In this document: piece by piece, positions 19,016 to 27,817 of the stretch
Numbering within the stretch: the first letter of the stretch is position 1
Layout of the letters: every line of letters begins with the position of its first letter
Notes under the pieces: model-generated
Seen by the model: only the letters and a program-made list of their open reading frames with translations
Databases searched by the model: none
Told to the model about the DNA's origin: nothing
Made by a program: the position numbers and the translations under genes
NCBI GenBank assembly: GCA_029262675.1
Contig: JAJCYW010000020.1
Coordinates: 124,001 to 188,000 of the forward strand
Direction: 5' to 3'
Origin: Chloroflexota bacterium
GTDB taxonomy: Bacteria; Chloroflexota; Dehalococcoidia; DSTF01; RBG-16-68-14
DNA: 64,000 nucleotides

Positions 19016-20098
19016 ATGGATCTTGGACTAATCGGGCAGCAGGGGAGTGGCAAGACCACCGTATTCAACGCCGTCACGCGCGGTCACGCTAGCGCCGGGT
19101 CGTTCGGCGGCCTAGAGCCTAGCATCGGCGTCGTCAAGCAGCCGGACGAGCGGTTGGACAGGCTCTGCGACCTGATCAAGCCGAAAAAGGTGACGTTCAC
19201 TGAAGTGCGCTACCTGGACTTCCCGGGCGGACTGACGGTGCGCGACCAGAGCCCATCCGCCGCGCACTTGGCTGCGCTGTCCCAGTGCGACGCGCTGGTG
19301 CTTATCGCCCGCGCCTTCCGGGACGACCCGACGGCGGAGGAGTCGTTTGACGGCGACAGCCAGATCGGCGAGATCAACCTGGAGCTCGCGTTCGCGGACG
19401 CGGCGATGTTAGAGCGGCGCGCCCAGAAGCTGGATATCTCCGTGCGCTCCGCCCGCCCAGGCGAACGCGACGCCGACGAGCGCGAACAGACGCTCATCCA
19501 GCGGCTGCGCGAGGCGCTGGACCGCGGGGAGCCGCTCCGCGCCCAGCCGCTGACCGCCGACGAGCGCCGCACCATCAGCGGCTATCAGTTGCTGACGAAC
19601 AAGCCCTTGGTCATCATGCTCAACATCGACGAAGGCGACATCGGCCGCATCGACGAAATTGAAGCGGAGCTAACCGAGCGCTGGGGCGGCCCAGGCGTGC
19701 AGGTCGGCGCGCTCTGCGGCAAGCTGGAGAAGGAGCTGGCAGAGCTATCCGACGAGGAGGCGGCGGAGTTTCGCGCCGACCTCGGCCTGGAGACCGACGG
19801 CACCGCCCGGTTGCTGCACCTGTCGCAGCAGGCGCTCGGCCTGCTGACCTTCTACACCGTCGGGGAGCCGGAGGGCCGGGCCTGGGCTACACCGGCCGGT
19901 TCTACGGCGCTTGATGTAGCGGCCAAGATCCACACCGACATCGCGCGCGGCTTCATCCGCTGCGAGACCGTCGGCTGGCAGGAACTGCTCGATTGCGGCT
20001 CCTACGCGGAGGCCCGCAAGCGGGGTCAGTTGCGCACCGAAGGCAAGCAGTACGAGGTGCAAGACGGCGACGTGTTACACATTCTCTTCAACGTATGA
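19016..20098 (+). CDS. YchF/Obg-related GTPase with C-terminal TGS domain
   Basis: A 360-residue P-loop NTPase of the YchF branch. The Walker A motif is GQQGSGKT (7-14) instead of the usual YchF form with NVGKS. The G3 region is DFPGG (68-72), and the base-specificity motif is NIDE (203-206), matching the NxxE that makes YchF prefer ATP. The C-terminus (about 275-360) is a TGS domain ending in a DGDVLHILFNV strand. The segment after G3 lacks the GASxGEGLGN stretch of ordinary YchF. It is therefore probably a divergent paralogue, not the housekeeping enzyme. Its stop overlaps the XdhC start (ATGA), implying coupled translation. Confidence 0.82.
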   Translation: MDLGLIGQQGSGKTTVFNAVTRGHASAGSFGGLEPSIGVVKQPDERLDRLCDLIKPKKVTFTEVRYLDFPGGLTVRDQSPSAAHLAALSQCDALVLIARAFRDDPTAEESFDGDSQIGEINLELAFADAAMLERRAQKLDISVRSARPGERDADEREQTLIQRLREALDRGEPLRAQPLTADERRTISGYQLLTNKPLVIMLNIDEGDIGRIDEIEAELTERWGGPGVQVGALCGKLEKELAELSDEEAAEFRADLGLETDGTARLLHLSQQALGLLTFYTVGEPEGRAWATPAGSTALDVAAKIHTDIARGFIRCETVGWQELLDCGSYAEARKRGQLRTEGKQYEVQDGDVLHILFNV

Positions 20099-20937
20099 GC
20101 GGAAACGACGGCGGGGTCGCTGAGCGGATCGCGGCCGAGGTCGTCGCGGCGTCCCGCGGCGGCGATCCCGTCGCCGTGGCGACAGTCGTTCGCGCTCCGG
20201 ATGGCGCGGAAGCCGCAATGGGCGCCAAGCTGCTAGTCCGCCATGATGGCACGCGCCTCGGTTCGCTTGCCGGCGGTGAGCTCGAAGAGGCGGTCGCCGA
20301 AGACTGCCTCGCCGCGCTGACACAGCTTCCGCGCAACCAGGCCGAGTCCCGATTCTACAGTCGGAAGGGCGGCCGGCTGGAGCGGGCGGCGCCGGACTGC
20401 ATCGAAGTGCTGTTGGAAGTGACGGAACGGCCTGCGTCGCTGCTGATCGTCGGCGCGGGGCACGTCGGCCACTCGCTGGCGGTGCTTGGCGCGCACGTCG
20501 GCTTCGCCGTGACGGTGATCGACGACAGGCAGGCGTTCGCGAACGAAGAGCGTTTTCCGATGGCCGACCGCGTGATCTGCGGAGATATTATCGCGGAGAT
20601 CGGGAAGATCGACATCGGCGAGACGATGTACGTCGTCCTCGTCTCCCGGGGGCACAAACAGGACGAGGACGGCCTGCGCGCCGTCGTCGATTCGGGAGCG
20701 GCCTACGTTGGCATGATCGGAAGCCGCCGGCGCGTGGGCACTGTGCTCACGCACCTGGCGCGCGAGGGCTCTGACCGTGCCGCGCTGGAGCGCGTCCACA
20801 CGCCGGTTGGTCTCGATATCGGCGCGGAGACGCCGGAGGAGATCGCCGTAAGCATCCTTGGCGAGATCATCTCGGTCCGTCGCGGTGGTGGTGGTGGCAA
20901 CATGTCCGCGCTGCGTCGGGCGAAGATAGGGGAGTAG
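20095..20937 (+). CDS. XdhC/CoxI family protein (molybdoenzyme maturation)
   Basis: A 280-residue protein with an N-terminal XdhC domain (GDPVAVATVVR, then AGGELEEAV) and a C-terminal Rossmann domain starting LLIVGAGHVGHSLA. A VSRGHKQDE element and a GMIGSRRR element are typical of the family. Members insert or sulfurate molybdenum cofactor for xanthine- or CO-dehydrogenase-type enzymes. No molybdoenzyme subunit is in the window, but a mobA-like gene lies at 62100-62708. Overlap with the YchF-like gene indicates an operon. The end of the gene is glycine-rich. Confidence 0.88.
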   Translation: MSGNDGGVAERIAAEVVAASRGGDPVAVATVVRAPDGAEAAMGAKLLVRHDGTRLGSLAGGELEEAVAEDCLAALTQLPRNQAESRFYSRKGGRLERAAPDCIEVLLEVTERPASLLIVGAGHVGHSLAVLGAHVGFAVTVIDDRQAFANEERFPMADRVICGDIIAEIGKIDIGETMYVVLVSRGHKQDEDGLRAVVDSGAAYVGMIGSRRRVGTVLTHLAREGSDRAALERVHTPVGLDIGAETPEEIAVSILGEIISVRRGGGGGNMSALRRAKIGE

Positions 20938-20942
20938 GGGCG

Positions 20943-22295
20943 TTAGCCCTCGAAGGGCCGCAGGAGCAGCACCAGTTCTTCGAGCGCCTCTCGCGAAGCG
21001 TACGGCTCGCTTGGCAATACAACGATGAGCGTGTCGCCGATTACAACGTGTGCACGAAATTCATCCGCGTCCCCGTCGAGGCACGGCCCCTGTGGCAGTG
21101 GATCCGGTGAGCTGATGTAGTTCTCGATAGGGTACTGCTCGTGGGTTGGCTCGACGTGCCAGAAAATCGATGCCGTTCCGCCGCTCGGAATCGCTACATC
21201 GTTGCTCGCCGTGCAGGGCCACGTCCACCACAGGCCGCCTGGGCTCAGCGTTCTGCGTTCAGGGCTAATCGTCGTCGCGACGAATTCGTCCCAGTCCTCC
21301 CGGGCCCACATTTCCATCGTGAGAAGCGTCGTCGCCATCTCTCGCGGTCCGTCGTAGTAGAGCAGCGCTCGCCTTTGCGGGACGGTCATCGGGTCCCAGT
21401 CTGGGATGGTGTTGACGTTGTCCAGGACGAGGCTGGGAAGCCCCTGCACTCCAGGGGACTCTCTGCCCAGCCAGTAGATCGGGATACCGAGATCTCTTGC
21501 TAGCCGCGCGGCAGGATCCCACGGCGTTGCACCGATGCTGGCGACGTCGAAAAAGTCGGCAGGGAGCGATGCGCGGTCGACGAATGCGTGTTCGAACGTA
21601 GTCTTACGAGAGCCGGTGAAGAATTCTCTAATCCAGCCGGGCATCTCATTCTGGAGTCTAGGTCCTTTCTGCTGAACGACGGCAAGCGGCAGCATAGTAT
21701 CCTTGTCCAGGTACACGTGCTCCTCAACGTGGGTGATGGAATCGCCATAAAACTCGCCCGTCGCGACGATGTCCACAGCGGGCGTGCCCTCAAATCTGCT
21801 GTCTAGCACTACACCGACGACTAGGTCATGTAAGGACGATTCACACTGAAGCAAGGACGCAATGGCCTGCTCGAACTTGCCGTGGCACGTGGGCGCTGGC
21901 CAGAGACCAGATCCCGGCTGCGGCCCGGTTGTTCTGTAGCTTTTGGCTCCGAAGACGATTCGAGACGGTTCGTTGTTGCGGTGCTCACGGTATGAGTAGG
22001 AAGACTGGTCCGTCCACGCCTCGGTCTCGGCGGGGCCGCCGCGACTCCCGTCGAATGTTCGGCGTGTGTAGAGAACCATCCCTTCCTCAGTGATGGCGTC
22101 GATAAGGTCCGCATAAACAGCGTCCAGCACCGCCGGGTCCGCGTCGGGGATTTCGGCGGAGAGAGAACGAGAATCGGGTGACAGGTCGACGAATCTCACC
22201 AAGAAGAACGCCGCGATGCCAAGGGCGAAGATGAGCGTGATCACGCCGGTTCGATGCTGAGAAATGAGGCTTACGAGCCGCCTGCTCCAACTCAT
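20943..22295 (-). CDS. Hypothetical membrane-anchored protein
   Basis: 450 residues with one N-terminal membrane segment (about 18-36) after a basic start, so the bulk is probably extracytoplasmic. I see no catalytic signature. Repeated aromatic/charged patches and a WTDQSSYSYREH segment recall outer-envelope lipoprotein-carrier-like (LolA/DUF) beta folds, but this is weak. Its stop is only five bases from the XdhC stop on the opposite strand. By eye it is less GC-biased at third positions than its neighbours. Confidence 0.65.
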   Translation of the reverse strand: MSWSRRLVSLISQHRTGVITLIFALGIAAFFLVRFVDLSPDSRSLSAEIPDADPAVLDAVYADLIDAITEEGMVLYTRRTFDGSRGGPAETEAWTDQSSYSYREHRNNEPSRIVFGAKSYRTTGPQPGSGLWPAPTCHGKFEQAIASLLQCESSLHDLVVGVVLDSRFEGTPAVDIVATGEFYGDSITHVEEHVYLDKDTMLPLAVVQQKGPRLQNEMPGWIREFFTGSRKTTFEHAFVDRASLPADFFDVASIGATPWDPAARLARDLGIPIYWLGRESPGVQGLPSLVLDNVNTIPDWDPMTVPQRRALLYYDGPREMATTLLTMEMWAREDWDEFVATTISPERRTLSPGGLWWTWPCTASNDVAIPSGGTASIFWHVEPTHEQYPIENYISSPDPLPQGPCLDGDADEFRAHVVIGDTLIVVLPSEPYASREALEELVLLLRPFEG

Positions 22296-22405
22296 GACAA
22301 ACCTGAGTATACACCAATCGCCACCGCGCCGAGCGGCGGCTGGTTCATCGGTCAGCAGTAGTGCGGCCGCCGGCCGCGTGGCTTGGATGCTGCTGTGGCA
22401 GTGCC

Positions 22406-22990
22406 CTAGGGAGTGCCGCTGACAGTCACGCTGCCTTCAGCGAACGACAGCTCGTAGACGTGTTTCAGGACGAGATCGACCGTTTCGTCCTCGATCACAT
22501 CGTCCACGAAGCTCTGAATCGGCTCGCTCAGCAACGTCGGAAGGCCGCCGACCTCAAGCTCATCGATTTCGGCGACGGCGTGCTCGTCTGTCAGGATCAG
22601 TGTGCCGTCCACGAGGACATCGGCGTCGCCCGGCACGAACGGAAGGTCGATCTTGGCGGATGCGGCGGCTGCACCGTCTGAGAAGCAGATGCGCAGGTCG
22701 TTGATCGGCGAGTCACGCTCGTCCAGCCACTGGCGGGCGCGTGATGTGACCTCGGTCTCGGTGAACGTGACAGTCGCAGGCTGGCCCGCGTCCAGCGCCG
22801 CCTCAAAGCTGTCCCAGGCCGACACGTAGGCGGTGGCAGCTTCGTCGGAGATGACGATTGGCCGGTCGTCCGCTTCGCACGTTCCCGGATCGCCGGTGAT
22901 GGCGACCACGAAGAACCCCAGGGCTAGTATCGGCGCGCCGATAACGGCGATCCCGAACAAGGCGGCGAGGAGTCGTATCGGCTGGATCAT
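22406..22990 (-). CDS. Small hypothetical membrane-anchored protein
   Basis: 194 residues. An N-terminal hydrophobic segment (about 5-30) is followed by an acidic extracytoplasmic domain. It resembles the DUF4878/LppP-like small domains often linked to lipoproteins, without a lipobox. No specific function can be given. It lies on the minus strand between another membrane-anchored hypothetical gene and the ETF cluster, with non-coding gaps of about 100 bp on each side. Confidence 0.6.
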   Translation of the reverse strand: MIQPIRLLAALFGIAVIGAPILALGFFVVAITGDPGTCEADDRPIVISDEAATAYVSAWDSFEAALDAGQPATVTFTETEVTSRARQWLDERDSPINDLRICFSDGAAAASAKIDLPFVPGDADVLVDGTLILTDEHAVAEIDELEVGGLPTLLSEPIQSFVDDVIEDETVDLVLKHVYELSFAEGSVTVSGTP

Positions 22991-23084
22991 CTGCTAGCGG
23001 GTGCTACTGATGCCGGCCCGGCAGGCTGGGGACGATCTGATGGGCAGCGAAGGGATGGCGAATGGCGCGGCGCGGTGCGCGCGC

Positions 23085-23840
23085 TCACTCATCCTCCCCG
23101 TCGTCATCGTGGTCATGGCCGACCGACGTTGCGGTCGGCAGAGACACGCCTGCGTGCTCCTCCCCCCGTTGCTTGTCGCGGCGGGGCAGCTTGTCGATGA
23201 CGCCCCGCAACTGCTCGAGCTGTTGTGCAGCGCCGCCGCCGGCCATATCGACGCCAAGCAGCGAGACGCCGGCTTCCCGTTGCGCCATCAGGTCTTCCTG
23301 CGAGGGGTCCGCCGGCGCGGCGCGGAGGACCGGCTTGCGCACCAGGCCGGCCACGCGCTGGATCTCCATCTGCCGGGCGACGGTCAGCGGCGAGCCGGTC
23401 GCCTCCACGTAGACGGCAGCGACGTTCAGCGGTTCGACCGTGCGCAGTTGGATGTCGGTGAGGTCGTCGCGGAGGCGCAGGACAAATGACAGGCCGTCCT
23501 GCTGGAGCGTGGCTGCGGGCGCGCCGTCGGACAGGGCGACGAAATCCACGCCGGTTCCGTCGAGCGCAGCGATGTCGGCATCGTCGGCTACCATCACGCC
23601 GCACGGGCGTCCGTCGGCGGCAGCGATGGCGTCCGACAGCTCCTTCTTGTTCGGGTTGCCGCTGAAGAGCAGCGCGTCCGCGCCGGCGGCTGCGGCCTTG
23701 GTGGCGGCGTCCTGCCAGCTCTTGCCGGCGAGCGCGACGAGCAGCATCGTAGCCGGTCGTTTCGCCTTGCCCGAGCCGAAGCCGAGGGCGGCCGGTTCCC
23801 CGTGTATCGCGCGCTTGATCAGATCAACTAGCTTGGCCAT
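23085..23840 (-). CDS. Hypothetical protein downstream of etfA
   Basis: A 251-residue soluble protein of unclear function. Alternating beta strand and helix blocks (MLLVALAG, ADALLFSG, CGVMVADD, FVALSDG, AAVYVEA, VLRAAP) suggest a TIM-barrel or Rossmann-like fold. The tail is His/Asp-rich (GHDHDDDGEDE) and could bind metal. It follows etfA by 29 bp on the same strand and is probably in the same transcript. A role in electron transfer or flavin handling is only inferred from position. Confidence 0.7.
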   Translation of the reverse strand: MAKLVDLIKRAIHGEPAALGFGSGKAKRPATMLLVALAGKSWQDAATKAAAAGADALLFSGNPNKKELSDAIAAADGRPCGVMVADDADIAALDGTGVDFVALSDGAPAATLQQDGLSFVLRLRDDLTDIQLRTVEPLNVAAVYVEATGSPLTVARQMEIQRVAGLVRKPVLRAAPADPSQEDLMAQREAGVSLLGVDMAGGGAAQQLEQLRGVIDKLPRRDKQRGEEHAGVSLPTATSVGHDHDDDGEDE

Positions 23841-23869
23841 GACGTCCCGTCGACCTCGCTGGGGTGTGC

Positions 23870-24850
23870 CTAGCCGCCGCGTTCTTTCTTGACGGCCTCT
23901 ATCAGCGGCTTCATTACCTTATTGAAGTCTTCCACGATGCCGAAACGCGACGTCTTGAAGATGTTGGCGTCGGGGTCCTTATTGATCGCGACGATATTCT
24001 TCGCGCCCGAGCAGCCCGCCGTGTGCTGGCTGGCGCCCGAAATCGCAACCGCAATGTAGAGCGTAGGGCTGACGATCTTGCCCGTCAGACCGATCTGCTC
24101 CGCAACGGGGCGCCAGTCTAGGTCGCAGACGGCGCGGCTGGCGCCGATCGCGGCGCCGAGGACGCCGGCCAGCTCCTCGATGACGTCGAATTGCTCCGGT
24201 CCGCCGATGCCGCGTCCGCCGGCGATCACGATGTCTGCGTCCTCCAGCCGCACGCCCTCCGCTGCGGCGCCCTGGCGGTCGGTGACCTTGACTCGGACGG
24301 CGGCGGAGTCGATTGCCACCGCGACTGCCGTCGTCTGGCCCTGGCGCGACGCATCGGCTTCAGCCGGATCCTGTGACTTGGCGCGGACCGTCGCGATCTG
24401 CGGGTCGGACTGGACCGCGTTCACCGCGCGGGCGTTGCCGCCGTAGCACGGGCGTGTGGCGTGCAGGCGTCCGCCTTCGATAGCGAGCTCGACTGTGTCC
24501 ATGATCACGCCGGTGCCCAGCCGGAAGGCGAGGCGCGGCGCCAAGTCGCGGCCCATATCCGTCTGGCCGAAGAGCGCGATTGGCGCAGCGGCCTGCTCGT
24601 TCACGGCCAGCATCGCCTGCAGGTAGGTGTCCGTGTTGTAGTCGGCGAGCTGCGCGTCGTCGACGACGAGCACCTCGTCGGCGCCGAGCGCGATCGCGTC
24701 CTGGGCGTTGGCCTGTACGCCGGAACCGATCAACGCGCAGCCAACCGTGCCGCCGTCGCTCAGGCGCCGCGCGGCGCCCAGCATCTCGGCCGTGATCGGC
24801 GCCAGCGCGCCGTCCGCTACCTCTCCTACGACTAGAATTGCGTGTGCCAT
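23870..24850 (-). CDS. etfA: Electron transfer flavoprotein, alpha subunit
   Basis: 326 residues. The C-terminal FAD domain has the family signature region: [17 protein letters not shown], then [21 protein letters not shown], where the conserved arginine, serine and threonine contact FAD. The N-terminal domain pairs with EtfB. ETF carries electrons from acyl-CoA and related dehydrogenases to the quinone pool. It is preceded by etfB on the same strand with an intervening gap of about 90 bp. No dehydrogenase or ETF-quinone oxidoreductase is adjacent. The alpha chain lacks an extra ferredoxin domain, so it is not the bifurcating-fusion type. Confidence 0.95.
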   Translation of the reverse strand: MAHAILVVGEVADGALAPITAEMLGAARRLSDGGTVGCALIGSGVQANAQDAIALGADEVLVVDDAQLADYNTDTYLQAMLAVNEQAAAPIALFGQTDMGRDLAPRLAFRLGTGVIMDTVELAIEGGRLHATRPCYGGNARAVNAVQSDPQIATVRAKSQDPAEADASRQGQTTAVAVAIDSAAVRVKVTDRQGAAAEGVRLEDADIVIAGGRGIGGPEQFDVIEELAGVLGAAIGASRAVCDLDWRPVAEQIGLTGKIVSPTLYIAVAISGASQHTAGCSGAKNIVAINKDPDANIFKTSRFGIVEDFNKVMKPLIEAVKKERGG

Positions 24851-24942
24851 TGCGTTAGCTCCTCATCTCACTGCTACCGGAGCCTTGCCCCGGCGGTCGC
24901 AACCGGGGCGACGCCCCGGCGTAGGCTCGATTTCGTTGCCGG

Positions 24943-25746
24943 CTAGATCAGCTTGGCCTCCGCCAGCGCCTTCGCCAGGTTCTGGGCCTTCTCTTCCGGC
25001 GTGTCGCCTTCCATTATCAGGCACTCGACGTCGGAGACCGGGACGTAGAGGCGCTCCAGCGTCAGCTTGCGGGCATCCGCTCCGAGCTGCGAGGCGTCGA
25101 GGCCGAGGTCTGCGGCTGACCAGACGGTGACTTGCTTCTTTGCGGCCTGCATGATCTGCTGCAGCTTGGGATAGCGCGGCTCGCCGAGCTCGTTGCTGAC
25201 GGTGACGACGGCGGGCAGCGCTGCCTCCACCGTCTCGTAGCCATCCATGAGCACTCGCTCGACGGAGAGCGTGCCGTCGCTGACCTGGACGTCCTTGCAA
25301 ATCGTAAGCGCCGGCCAGTCGAGCAGCTCGGCGATGCCGGAGCCGCTGACGCCCATATCCCAGTCGACGGCCTGGCGTCCGCAGATCACCAGGTTAGCGT
25401 CTTCCGCCTTCTTCACGGCTGCCGAGAGCACGAGCGCGACCTGGTACCAGTCGAGGTCCTCGAAGAGCGGGTCGGTGAGCAGTAGCCCCTCGTCCGCCCC
25501 CATCGCCAGGCTGTGCTTGATCACGTCGCGAGCGCCTTCCGGGCCCATGCTCATGATCGTGACCTTCGCGTCGGGGTCGTTGTCCTTCAGGCGCATCGCC
25601 GCCTCGACGCCGATAGTGTCGAATTGGCTGGGAACCGGCGCGACGCCCGCAGGGGGCGTTACGACTTTCGTTGCTTCGTCGATCTTGAAGCTGGACGGCG
25701 GAATGTCCCAGTCCTGCACCTGCTTCACGCAAACGATGATATGCAC
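24943..25746 (-). CDS. etfB: Electron transfer flavoprotein, beta subunit
   Basis: 267 residues beginning MHIIVCVKQVQDW with a GTG start at 25746. A strong AGGAGG lies about six bases upstream and decides the start over longer in-frame options. Diagnostic segments are ANLVICGRQAVDWDMG and the EPRYPKLQQIM helix near the end. It binds AMP and forms the heterodimer with EtfA. The order etfB-etfA-hypothetical suggests one transcript. Confidence 0.95.
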   Translation of the reverse strand: MHIIVCVKQVQDWDIPPSSFKIDEATKVVTPPAGVAPVPSQFDTIGVEAAMRLKDNDPDAKVTIMSMGPEGARDVIKHSLAMGADEGLLLTDPLFEDLDWYQVALVLSAAVKKAEDANLVICGRQAVDWDMGVSGSGIAELLDWPALTICKDVQVSDGTLSVERVLMDGYETVEAALPAVVTVSNELGEPRYPKLQQIMQAAKKQVTVWSAADLGLDASQLGADARKLTLERLYVPVSDVECLIMEGDTPEEKAQNLAKALAEAKLI

Positions 25747-25959
25747 GGGATGCCTCCTCCTTTGTGTCGCGTGGTACCTGTCAGATGCGCTCGCCTGGCA
25801 TCCGAACGTTGGTCGCCACACGGAGTTTGTGAATCTAGGCGCGAACCGTGCATAACATATCGGATGGTGGGCGCTGTGTCCAGCCGAGGAGGTATTGCTA
25901 AAATGCTGGTACACTATACTCCTACGCAGAGGCCTAAGGAGGCGGAGAGAGTTGTTCAC

Positions 25960-26562
25960 ATGAGCGAGGAATCGACGGCGAGACCACCCGCGGCTGCGGG
26001 CGATCGACCGCCGGGGCACGAAGACCCGGTACAGGAAGGGATGATCAGCGCCCGGACTATGCTGCGCATCATCCTGGTGCTACTCACGCTCTGGACGGCG
26101 TTCTCCGGTCTGGCGTTGGTCTTCTTCCAGGGCGCCGCGGACGCCACGATAGGAGGCGGCTTGGACGGCGGTGAGGGCAAGGCCGCGCAGCGTCTGTTGG
26201 GCGTCCACCTGCTGGTGCTGGCGCCGATCTATGGTCTGCTGGTCTGGCGGCCTATCGAGTACCACGCGCTGCGCTGGGTGCCGTACGCTGCGCAGGGCGG
26301 CGTCGTCATCGTCACCGCGTTCGATATCCTCGCGCTGGACCGCGACTTCCTGGACGGGGCGCTGCCCCTGTTCGTCGCGGCGACGTTCCTCGTGCTGCTC
26401 GTCTACGTTTGGTGGGCCGGCCGTGTGCCCGAGCCGGAGGATGATGAAGAGGAGGACGCTGACGTGGCGGCGAGGGGCAAGCCTAGAGCCGATGGCGATG
26501 CTGTGTCAGGCAGCTCTGAGGCCAAGGTCGAAGACGAGGAGCCCGGCGACGATCGGGACTAG
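25960..26562 (+). CDS. Hypothetical three/four-TM membrane protein
   Basis: 200 residues. A Pro-rich cytoplasmic start is followed by about four hydrophobic segments (near residues 32-52, 72-92, 100-115, 128-146) and a long acidic tail. No family is recognised. The ATG at 25960 follows an AAGGAGG that is rather far (about 16 bases), with GAGAG nearer. TATACT at 25915-25920 could serve as its -10. It diverges from etfB. Small membrane proteins of this type occur next to cytochrome or quinone proteins, but there is nothing specific here. Confidence 0.62.
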   Translation: MSEESTARPPAAAGDRPPGHEDPVQEGMISARTMLRIILVLLTLWTAFSGLALVFFQGAADATIGGGLDGGEGKAAQRLLGVHLLVLAPIYGLLVWRPIEYHALRWVPYAAQGGVVIVTAFDILALDRDFLDGALPLFVAATFLVLLVYVWWAGRVPEPEDDEEEDADVAARGKPRADGDAVSGSSEAKVEDEEPGDDRD

Positions 26563-26563
26563 G

Positions 26564-26620
26564 GCTGACTCGCGCCACGCGCGAATCAGCTTCAAGAACG
26601 CGCGGTAACGCACGTTCTTG
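26564..26620. terminator. Two hairpins between convergent genes
   Basis: Hairpin 1 is GCTGACTCGCGC (26564-26575) with GCGCGAATCAGC (26579-26590), one mismatch. Hairpin 2 is CAAGAACG (26593-26600) with CGTTCTTG (26613-26620). They end the gene at 26562 and probably the glycerate kinase gene from the other side. Confidence 0.7.
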
Positions 26621-26677
26621 GGCTCTGCCCCCGGGTCGCTTCGTGCCAATCTGATCCTGGCCTAAGCGAAGACTTGA

Positions 26678-27796
26678 TTAGGCCTCCCACGCCGCCGCGG
26701 CCTCCGCGGCCGTAGCCAGCACGTCCGCTGCGTTCGCAGCCGCGTCATCCGCCGCCGCGAAGTCCGGCGTCAGCGCGAAGACCTTGTCGAAGTTCGCAGT
26801 CGCCGCCTCGTCGCTGACCCTCCCTGCGATCGCGATGACGGGCGTGTCCGCCGACCGGGCGTCCGTGGCAACGCCGGACGTCACCTTGCCGTAGCCGCTC
26901 TGGCGATCGAGCTGCCCCTCGCCCGTGAGCACCAGGTCGGCCCCTCGCAACCTCTCCACCAGCCCGGCGGCGTCGGCGACGACGCGATAGCCCGGCCGGA
27001 TGTCCGCGCCGCAGAAGGCCACCAGACCACCCGCCAGCCCGCCCGCAGCGCCCGCGCCCGCAACGCCCGTGAGGTCGACACCGATGTCGCGGCGCACAAC
27101 GTCTGCGTAGTGCGACAGCGCGGCGTCTAGCGCGCGGGCATCGTCTGCGCCGGCGCCCTTCTGCGCTCCGTACACAAGAGATGCTCCCTCTGGGCCACAG
27201 AGCGCGTTCGTAACATCGGCTGCGACGACGACGGCCGTCTTCGCCAGCCGCGGATCGCGTCCCGAGACGTCCACGCGTGCTAGGCGGGCCAGCGCTGCGC
27301 CGCCTGACGGCAGGTCGGCGCCGTTTGCGTCCAGCAGGCGTGCGCCGAGGGCGGCCGCCATGCCGGCGCCGCCGTCGTTCGTCGCGCTCCCGCCCACGCC
27401 GATCAGTATTTCGCGATAGCCCGCGTCGAGCGCTGCCAGCATCAGTTCGCCTGCGCCCGCCGTTGTCGTCCGGCGGGCATCGCGTTCGCGCGGCGTCAGC
27501 AACACCAGGCCTGATGCGGCGGCCATCTCGATGAAAGCCGTCTTCCCGTCTCCTGACGCCCCCCAGCGGGCGTTGATCGGCCGGCCCAGCGGGTCGTGGA
27601 CGCCTGCCTCGTGGTACGTGCCGCCTGTCGCTTCCACCAGCGCGGCGACCGTGCCCGGGCCGCCGTCGGCCATCGGCAGCAGGTCGAGCTCGGCGTCGGG
27701 CAGCGCGCGCCGCACGCCCACGGCGATCGCTTCGGCGGCCTCGCGGGCCGTCAGCGTTCCCTTGAACTCTTGCGGTGCGATGAGGATGCGGGTCAT
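26678..27796 (-). CDS. Glycerate kinase (GlxK/GarK family)
   Basis: A 372-residue enzyme that phosphorylates glycerate to 2-phosphoglycerate using ATP. The start (ILIAPQEFKGTLTA), MADGGPGT, the GGSATNDGGAGMA signature and VLTGEGQLDRQS are all typical of the family. The length is normal. It ends a two-gene minus-strand run with murJ, 21 bp apart. This may be only positional, as no glyoxylate or serine pathway genes are nearby. Confidence 0.93.
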   Translation of the reverse strand: MTRILIAPQEFKGTLTAREAAEAIAVGVRRALPDAELDLLPMADGGPGTVAALVEATGGTYHEAGVHDPLGRPINARWGASGDGKTAFIEMAAASGLVLLTPRERDARRTTTAGAGELMLAALDAGYREILIGVGGSATNDGGAGMAAALGARLLDANGADLPSGGAALARLARVDVSGRDPRLAKTAVVVAADVTNALCGPEGASLVYGAQKGAGADDARALDAALSHYADVVRRDIGVDLTGVAGAGAAGGLAGGLVAFCGADIRPGYRVVADAAGLVERLRGADLVLTGEGQLDRQSGYGKVTSGVATDARSADTPVIAIAGRVSDEAATANFDKVFALTPDFAAADDAAANAADVLATAAEAAAAWEA

Positions 27797-27817
27797 GGCG
27801 AACTGATCGTCCGCGCT

